A DNA stretch of 64,000 nucleotides from Vicia villosa. Its lineage: Eukaryota; Streptophyta; Magnoliopsida; Fabales; Fabaceae. The translations under genes were made by a program, and so were the position numbers. Shown here piece after piece: positions 56,391 through 64,000 of this stretch (its first letter is position 1; every line of letters begins with the position of its first letter). Under the pieces are notes generated by a model. That model searched no databases, was not told the DNA's origin, and saw nothing but the letters and a program-made list of their open reading frames with translations. The stretch spans positions 54,262,336-54,326,335 of the forward strand of contig NC_081183.1 in assembly GCF_029867415.1 (NCBI RefSeq). The letters run 5' to 3'.

Positions 56391-58890
56391 CATGGCACCA
56401 AATCGCACTCAGTTACAGAATCTTTCCCAGAAAGCTAATGAGTCCTTCAAAGAATATGCGCAGAAATGGCGCGAGTTGGCGGCTAGAGTCCAACCACCTA
56501 TGCTAGAAAGAGAGATGATGGACCTGTTCACCAACACTCTAGAGGGCCAATACTACTCCGCCTGCTCTGCATCCTCAAGTTTCGCCGAGTTGGTTATGAT
56601 TGGTGAACGAATTGAAAGTGGGATTAAGGCTGGTAGAATACAGAATCCAAGTGCTGCTAGTTCCTCCTCTAGGGCTGGTGGAAAGAAGCCATATAATGGG
56701 TTTGCCAAGAAGAGAGAGGGGGAAACGAGTGCTGCTTACTATGGTAAAGGTAAAAGCCATGTTTATCAACAGGTAGCCGCTGTGACCATACCGAGTACTC
56801 CTCTTCAACAACAACCACAGCAACAGCAGAGGCTTCCCCCGCGTCAGTATCAACAAAAGTCGAGGCCACCAAGAATTTTTTATCCCATACCTATGACATA
56901 TGCACAATTACTCGCTCATCTCTTACATGGGGACTTGGTGCAACTTCGTACCATGGGCCCTCCACCTGCTAAGCTTCCTCCTAACTATGATGCTAATGCC
57001 CACTGTGAATTTCATTCTGGGGCTGCTGGTCATGATATTGAACATTACATAGGATTCATGCATAAAGTACAGGATCTGCTTGATTCAAAAGCTATTGAGT
57101 TCACCCCTACCCAAGGACCTAACATTGTACAGAACCCTATGCCTTCCCATGGAACTCATGCCGCAAATGCCATCGATATTGTTGAAGACATTTACTTGGT
57201 CAAGGATGTTATTGAATTGGGATCGTTGTTGCCATTATTGAAGAAGGAATTATTGAGGATGAGTCTATACGCCGATTGTGGAGAATTCTGTACTGATTGT
57301 GTGGTCACCTCCTCAGTTTGTGACAAGGTGAAAGGTGGGATCCAACAGTTGATAGATGGTGGGTATCTACAGTTTGAGCATGTGCGACATCCAGAGTTAG
57401 TCGAGAATGAAATCAATGTGCTATCCATCCCGTATACTCCCGCTAAGATTCCAGTTCCGTCCAGAGCGCCGCCTTTGGTCATTACGTTGCCTGGTCCCAT
57501 CCCGTATACTAGTGAAAAAGCAATCCCATGGAATTATGGCGGAGAAGTTTTCTACCAACGGGCCAAGCATGAGATTAAAATGCCGGTTGAGAAAGAAGAT
57601 GTGGATAATGTTGTTGGCATTGGAAGAATGACAAGAAGTGGTCGCATTTTCAATCCTCCCCAAAATACTCGCAATGACAATACAGAAGCTCTAGCTCAAG
57701 CAAAAGGGAAGAGGGTGGTAGAAGATACAATGGATCAGGGGCAAAGCTCTAACTCTGAAGACACTGTGGCCAAAGAGATGGAAGAGTTCCTAAAGATCAT
57801 CAAGAAAAGTGAGTATAAAGTGGTTGATCAACTGAGTCAAACTCAATCAAAGATTTCGATCTTACAGTTGCTTTTGTGTTCGGAGACACATCGAAACGCT
57901 TTGTTGAGACTCTTAAGTACTGCTTTCGTCCCTCTAGAGATCTCAGTGAATCAACTCGAAGGGGTGGTGTCAAACATCAATGCTGGTAATGGATTGGGGT
58001 TCACTGATACTGATTTGCCTTCCGAAGGTAGAAACCACAATAGAGCTTTGCATATATCAGTAGAGTGTAAAGGGACTATGTTATCACGTGTTCTCGTGGA
58101 TAATGGATCTTCTTTGAATGTATTACCGAAGTCGTCTTTAATGAGGCTAGACTATTCAGGTGTTGAGATAAGGCCGAGTGAATTGACAGTGAGAGCCTTT
58201 GATGGGTCAAAGAGATCAGTATTTGGGGAGGTTGACTTGCCAATAATGATAGGCCCTCAGCTTTTCACTATTACCTTCTTTGTGATGGATATCCACCCGT
58301 CTTACAGTTGTCTCCTGGGACGTCCATGGATCCATGCTGCTGGGGCCGTGACTTCCACATTGCATCAGAAACTCAAATTCGCGACTTAAGGAAAGATAGT
58401 CACAATATGTGGGGAGGAAGAACACGTGGTAAGCCATCTTGCATCTTTCAGGTATATTGATGTGGAAGGAGAGGTCCACGAAACGCCTTGCCAAGCCTTT
58501 GAGGCTGTCCAGACCATCAAGATCCCTTATGTTGAAAATAGGAAGTTGGAGGCTCCCATGTCTTCACTAAAGGAAGCTAAAGCTTTAGTTGAATCTGGTC
58601 ATCCTGAAGGATGGGGTCGAGTCTTGGATTTGCCAATCAAGCAGGATAAATGTGGGATTGGATATCAGTTGGGCCAGAGTTCATCCAATGGGGCCCACAA
58701 GAAACCTGGAACCTTCGTTCCGATCAAGTTCTCTAGTGCGGGCATCGTCAGGGATCATATTTGTGCTGCTGATGATGATATGGATAGTGATTATGACATT
58801 GAAGAATGGATCAAGCCGTGTGCCCCAGGACAGAAGCTTCTCAACTGCTCATCTGAAGACATCATCTCAATTGCTCTTGACCAAAAGTAA
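56391..58890 (+). pseudogene. gag-pro: Ogre D Gag-Pro, C-terminal part (one stop)
   Basis: Resumes from the Athila border with MAPNRTQLQNLSQKANESF, which matches Ogre A Gag (APTRT…ANESFKGYAQKW). It continues through the Cys/His cluster (HCEFHSGAAGHDIEHY; the last Cys is Tyr here, unlike Ogre A), to protease with VLVDNGSSLNVLP and CLLGRPWIHAAG. A single TAA at 58387-58389 follows QKLKFAT, then the same phase runs on (GKIVTICGEEEHVVSHL, HPEGWGRVLDLP) to the TAA at 58888-58890. That last stop lies within a predicted splice donor. The open frame can be read 56 bp back into the Athila LTR, which by chance supplies an ATG at 56335. Confidence 0.88.
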
Positions 58891-59167
58891 TACTGTTTGT
58901 TTTTATTCATCATGCAATAATTCCTGTGTTCTGCCCAAGACACAGTGAACACATGTAGGGCATCATTTGTTGTCTTTCAATGTTAAGATCATTAATAAAA
59001 GGACGTTTTTGCATTCAAATATTTTGTTCCCTGTCTTTCACTTTTTACTTTTACATTTATTTTAAATAAATAAAAAGGGAAATAATAAAATAATAAAAAA
59101 TGGCAATGTTTCTTATTCATAATCATCCCTCCATTCTAAAATAAAGCATAAATCATAATCCATGCAG
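58887..59167 (+). other. Predicted Ogre D intron between gag-pro and pol
   Basis: Donor AAAA/GTAATA at 58887 and acceptor CATGCAG ending at 59167 (281 nt). The gag-pro stop TAA is part of the donor. Joining AA (58885-58886) to A (59168) gives Lys and opens directly into Pol (DQK-STSPPDSVDNN). The same phase and relative position occur in Ogre A. Exact borders inferred. Confidence 0.72.
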
Positions 59168-62100
59168 ATCCACTTCTCCTCCAGATTCTGTTGATAACAA
59201 TCTTGCTATGTCTTGGTATGACTTCAACAATCCTATCTACACCGCTGAAGAAGGGGATGAGGAAGATTGTGAACTCCCTGATGAGTTGGCCAGATTGTTG
59301 AAACAAGAAGAGAAAGTGATCGAGCCGCATCAAGAGCCTATTGAGGCGGTGAATCTTGGCACCGAAGAGATGAGAAGGGAGGTTAAAATAGGGGCTTCTT
59401 TGAATGAGGATGTGAAAGAAAAGTTGATTGGAATGTTGAAAGAGTATTCTGATATCTTCGCTTGGTCTTACGAAGATATGCCTGGATTAGATACTGATAT
59501 TGTTGTGCACAGGTTACCTCTTAAAGAAAACTCTCCGCCTGTCAAACAGAAACTCAGGAGAACACGTCCTGATATGTCCAAGAAAATCCAGGAAGAGGTT
59601 CAGAAACAGTTTGATGCAGGTTTTCTTGCTGTAACAGTTTATCCACCATGGGTCGCAAATATTGTACCCGTACCTAAGAAATATGGGAAAGTACGAATGT
59701 GTGTCGACTATCGAGATCTGAATAGAGCGAGCCCGAAGGACGATTTCCCGCTTCCTCACATTGATGTATTGGTAGATAATACTGCTCAGTTCTCGGTTTT
59801 CTCCTTCATGGACGGTTTCTCTGGTTACAATCAAATAAAGATGGCACCCGAGGACATGGAAAAGACAACATTCATTACACCTTGGGGCACCTTTTGTTAC
59901 AAGGTCATGCCGTTTGGGTTGAAGAATGCTGGGGCAACCTATCAAAGAGCTATGGTGACTTTGTTTCACGACATGATTCATAAAGAGATTGAGGTCTATG
60001 TGGACGACATGATTGCAAAGTCCCATACTGAGGAGGAGCACCTTGTCCACCTGAAGAAGTTGTTCGAAAGGTTAAGAAAGTTCAGGTTAAGGTTGAATCC
60101 CAATAAATGCACTTTCGGAGTGAGATCGGGAAAGTTGCTTGGTTTCATCGTAAATGAAAGGGGTATTGAGGTCGATCCCGCCAAGGTAAAAGCTATACAA
60201 GAGATGCCTGAGCCGAGGACTGAGAAGCAGGTTCGTGGGTTCCTAGGAAGGTTGAATTATATTGCAAGGTTCATCTCACACCTTACCACCACGTGTGAAC
60301 CTATCTTCAAGCTATTGAGAAAGAATCAGGCAATAAAGTGGGATGACAATTGTCAAAAGGAATTTGATAAGGTTAAAGAGTATTTGCAAGAGCCTCCAAT
60401 CCTCATGCCTCCAGTGGAAGGTAGACCTTTGATTATGTACCTGACGGTCCTCGAGAATTCAATGGGGTGTGTGCTGGGTCAGCATGACGAGTCCGGTCGA
60501 AAAGAGCACGCAATTTATTACCTTAGCAAAAAGTTTACCGATTGTGAAACGAGATACTCACTACTCGAGAAAACTTGCTGTGCTTTGGCATGGGCTGCTC
60601 GCCGACTGAAACAGTATATGTTGACTCACACCACTTTATTGATTTCAAAGATGGATCCGATCAAATATATATTTGAGAAACCAGCATTGGCAGGAAGGAT
60701 TGCCTGTTGGCAAATGATCTTGACAGAATATGACATACAATACACTACTCAGAAGGCCATTAAAAGTAGTGTAATTGCTGATTATCTTGCGCATCAACCT
60801 GTGGACGATTACCAGTCTATGTACTTTGAGTTTCCTGATGAAGATATAATATGCGTGGCAGAGACTTCCAAAAGTCAAGATCAAGAGGAAGGACCTGAAC
60901 CAGGGGCGCGATGGACGCTCGTGTTCGATGGTGCCTCTAATGCATTGGGTAATGGTATTGGGGCTGTGCTTACTTCTCCAACAGGTTTTCATATTCCATT
61001 TACGGCCAGGATTTGTTTTGATTGTACTGATAATGTGGCTGAATACGAGGCTTGCATATATGGTATTGAGGCAGCCATTGATTTGAGGATTAAAAATCTC
61101 GCAGTTTATGGAGATTCTGCTTTGGTGATTAGTCAGATCAACGGAGATTGGGAAACACGCCACCCCAACTTGATTCCCTATAGAGAACATGTGGTGAAAT
61201 TGGCTCAATACTTTGATGAGATCACCTTCGATCACATCCCTCGAGAGGAAAATCATTTGGCCGATGCTTTGGCCACTTTAGCATCCATGTTCAAAGTCAA
61301 ATGGGACAATGAAGCGCCGTCAATTGTGATCAAAAGGTTGGACGAACCTGCATTCTGTGGCGTCATTGATAATGTGCCTGATGAGAAACCATGGTTTTAT
61401 GACATTAAGAAATTTCTGGAGACCCAAGAGTATCCTGAGGGTGCTTCCCTTACGGATAGGAAAACTCTGAAGAGACTATCTGCCAAGTTCTTCATGGCTG
61501 GAGGTGTGTTGTACAAAAGGAATTTTGATTATGTGTTGCTCAGATGCGTGGATAGACACGAAGCAGCAAAGATCATGCAAGAGGTGCATGAAGGATCCTT
61601 TGGTACACATGCTAGTGGACACACCATGGCTAGGAAAATATTGAGAGCAGGTTATTATTGGTCAACCCTGGAACACGATTGTTTCAACCATGTGGTGGTA
61701 TGTTACAAATGTCAAGTGTATGCAGATAGGGTTCATGTACCCCCGGTTCCTCTGAATGTGTTGACATCTCCTTGGCCGTTTGCTATGTGGGGCATCGATA
61801 TGATTGGGGAAATTAAGCCCATCGCCTCTAACGGGCATCGCTTCATCCTCGTTGCTATTGACTATTTCACCAAGTGGGTTGAAGCTGTTTCTTATGCAAA
61901 TGTCTCCAAGCAAGTAGTGACTCGCTTCATCAAGCACCATATAATTTGTCGTTATGGGGTTCTTGAGAGAATTATCACTGATAATGGATCCAACCTCAAT
62001 AATAAGATGATGAAGGAATTATGTAAGAATTTGAAGATTACGCATCATAACTCCTCCCCGTATCGGCCAAAGATGAATCGCGCAGTTGAAGCGGCCAATA

Positions 62101-62639
62101 AAAATATCAAGAAGATTGTGCAAAAGATGGTGGTCACTTATAAGGATTGGCATGAGATGTTGCCCTTTGCTTTACATGGTTATCGTACCTCGGTGCGTAC
62201 TTCCACAGGGGCAACTCCTTTCTCGTTAGTATATGGCATGGAAGCGATTCTTCCGGTGGAGGTTGAGATTCCTTCATTAAGGGTATTAACAGATGTGAAG
62301 CTTAGTGAAGCTGATTGGGTCCAGACCAGATTTGATCAACTGAACCTCATTGATGAAAAGAGACTAGCAGCCATATGCCATGGGCAAGCCTATCAAAAGA
62401 AGATGAAGAGAGCCTTCGACAAGAAGATTCGACCTCCACACTTTCAGGTTGGTGACCTTGTGCTCAAGAAGATCCTGCCTATTCACAACAATCCTAGGGG
62501 AAAGTGGATTCCGAATTACGAAGGGCCTTATGTTGTAAAGAAAGTCTTCTCAGGTGGCGCCATGATCCTCTCGACTATGGATGGCGAAAACTTTCCACTC
62601 CCCGTAAATGCAGACGCAGTTAAAAAATACTTCGCATAA
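59168..62639 (+). CDS. pol: Ogre D Pol: RT, dual RNase H, integrase (intact)
   Basis: No stop or frameshift over 1157 codons counted from the predicted splice acceptor; the first ATG is at 59208. RT (about residues 120-290 from that ATG) shows MCVDYRDLNRASPKDDFPLP, FMDGFSGYNQI and the catalytic YVDD. The Ty3-type RNase H region follows (GCVLGQHDESGRKEHAIYYL). A second RNase H starts at WTLVFDGASNALGNGIG with NVAEYEAC and YGDSALVI. Integrase has the zinc region H…H…CYKC, then GIDMIG, ITDNGS and E in NRAVEAANK. A and C have NGAVE, so D has Gly to Arg next to the catalytic Glu, which may harm activity. The C-terminus ends PVNADAVKKYFA. Confidence 0.93.
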
Positions 62640-62712
62640 ACCTGATCAAAAATGAAAATAAAAGAAAAGGAAAAGATCAGGCAAAAGAATGAAAAAGAAA
62701 TAAAGTACACCC

Positions 62713-62793
62713 GCTAAGTTGAAAACCCGAAAGGGCGACTTAGGCAAAAAAAAGGGTCCTGGTGGATTGAAAACCCGAAAGGGCGGTCCAGGC
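62713..62793 (+). other. Two covarying hairpins after the Ogre D pol stop
   Basis: Units at 62714-62743 (stem CTAAGTTG / CGACTTAG) and 62763-62790 (TGGATTG / CGGTCCA, with an alternative longer CCTGG / CCAGG pairing). Both enclose AAAACCCGAAAGGG. They match the units of Ogres A and C. Confidence 0.75.
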
Positions 62794-64000
62794 AAAAGAG
62801 GGACAAAAAGCGAATGACTGCGTCGTGCATTGGATCCTCGAGCATAGTTAGTCACCACAATTGGAGGACTCAGAAGGGTAAAGGATCAAATTCATTCACC
62901 CGTTTTTGAAAGCAAAACAGAAGGAATATGGAAGATCTGCAAGGCATAGCAAGATTGGAACCCAATGGAATCTTCTCTTACGTTGCCATGTTTGTAAATG
63001 CTGTTTGTTTTCCCTTTTTGGTGGCCACCTCCTTAAGGAGGCCACTTCCTGATGTACTCGCCTGTGTTAGGCATTTCTCTTCATTAATAAAAAGATATTT
63101 CACTCAAAAAAATTCCTACATCGTTTTATTTTTACCGTTTTGTTTACAAAAACGTCCAATTATTTTGGTAAGCATTGCATTTCTAACACCGAAGTCCTAC
63201 AAAAAGAACATGATCTAAAACAGATAGGATTGCTTAGAGATTTTGAGTACTTGGGATGGTGGACGAGGCAAAACCATCGTACCTAGGGCATATTTGCTTG
63301 ATTTGTTTTGCAGGAAGCTCCGATCATTCAGCACAGTCAGATGCCAGTGCCTACGCTTCAAGAACCCAAAGGTCTCCTTTCCTTCAAAAAAAAAAACCAG
63401 AGTTTATTTCTCTGAAGAGCTCTCATCCAAGGATCAAATGCTCCGCAGTGTTGATTAGATTCCCTTATTCTTCGACAAGATGTGGAAGTTCAAAAAGGGG
63501 AGGTGCAATCTTCAAAGTTTCCAAACATGATGACGATAATGTCTCTCAAAAGTGTCATTGTGTATCTTTCCTCACAAGCTTTCTGGCGCAAACTATTCCC
63601 CTGCCGAAGCTACATATCAGGATTGGTCGAGAAATCATCTGGTGTGACCTTGCAAGATCAAGAAAGCAAAAGAATCCCCCACAGAGTGCTTTGGACAGAA
63701 GAATCTCTCCGATGTTCATCTGCCTTCTCTTGCATATAGTAATCATTGCATTCACATTGCATCTACAAAAATGCGTAGCATTTCCATGAATATGGAACAT
63801 TACGCCAGAAAAAATTCAAACATGCATCAAAGCATAAGCCAGGTTTGTATATGCTACGAAAGCACGAGGTAGTATATCCCCAACAAGGGTCTAGTCTTTA
63901 CTAGTCTCCTTCCGTCAAGTCCAATGATTATTGGCATCTCTTTCCCTAAAGTCTTGTTGTTACAGGCATCCTTCAAATCCTATTTGTTACTAGTAAAAGT
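62794..64000. other. Ogre D 3' UTR (continues beyond window)
   Basis: Non-coding. It contains a palindrome CCTCCTTAAGGAGG within GTGG…CCAC at 63021-63045 and TTTTGCAG at about 63306-63313. Short frames at 62928-63800 overlap each other on both strands and have no recognisable domain. No tandem array is visible yet. Confidence 0.6.

Larger units (their letters stand above)
40406..64000 (+). mobile_element. Ogre D, Ty3/gypsy Tat-lineage element (3' end outside window)
   Basis: On the plus strand: 5' LTR 40406-44812, PBS, leader, ORF1, gag (split by Athila), protease, predicted intron, an intact Pol frame, two hairpin units and the start of a long 3' UTR. The 3' LTR is not reached. It inserted into the 3' LTR of Ogre C and was later hit by the Athila element at 48385/56390. 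Excluding Athila, more than 15 kb are visible, in keeping with the size of Ogre. Pol is uninterrupted, but ORF1 and gag-pro each carry a stop and part of gag is deleted, so it is not autonomous now. Confidence 0.92.

Noticed and set aside
63243..63789. Overlapping frames of 71-177 codons in the Ogre D 3' UTR
   Set aside because: They overlap on both strands, have no known motif, and the region is non-coding in related elements.

Overview
The window is a solid block of nested LTR retrotransposons from a plant nuclear genome. I find no host gene, rRNA, tRNA gene or CRISPR. Three or more giant Ogre elements (Ty3/gypsy, Tat lineage), a SIRE/Maximus-type Ty1/copia element and an Athila-type Ty3/gypsy element packed together point to a legume of tribe Fabeae (Vicia, Pisum, Lathyrus, Lens). 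I cannot name the species from the sequence.

Layout. Ogre C (+) is the oldest visible layer. Its gag-pro 3' part, pol, 3' tandem array and 3' LTR run from 29204 to 40405. Its 5' part lies left of the window because Ogre A (-) sits inside its gag-pro. Ogre A runs from its 5' LTR (24530-29203) through PBS, ORF1, gag-pro, a predicted intron, pol, a 3' UTR with tandem repeats, and a 3' LTR (12614 leftwards). That 3' LTR was hit twice, 21 bp apart: by a SIRE/Maximus element (-, 725-9479, TSD ggaag) and by Ogre B (-, only the first 703 bp of its LTR visible). On the right, the 3' LTR of Ogre C is cut at 40405/40406 by Ogre D (+), whose LTR, PBS, ORF1, gag, pro, intron and pol run to the window end. 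Its gag is split by an Athila block (-, 48385-56390) arranged as LTR, internal, LTR, partial internal.

How the parts work together. In the Ogres, ORF1 precedes gag-pro. Pol (RT, two RNase H segments, integrase) lies behind an intron whose GT donor overlaps the gag-pro stop codon, so unspliced RNA would give Gag-Pro and spliced RNA Gag-Pro-Pol. The predicted splice restores frame in both A and D, and both acceptors leave a Pol frame of exactly 1157 codons including the stop. A and C are decayed by in-frame stops, almost without frameshifts. D has an uninterrupted Pol frame but stops in ORF1 and gag-pro and a disrupted gag. The SIRE element has gag and a long env-like ORF but no pol. The Athila element has gag-pro but no pol. 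Both would need helper enzymes.

Most notable: just after the pol stop of A, C and D there are eight short inverted repeats in all, each built round an A4 - CCC - GAAA - GGG core, whose outer stems differ in sequence yet keep pairing. Ogre C also has a 2.5-kb 3' array of hairpin units with compensated stems and a 690-bp higher-order period. I know of no description of the first class.
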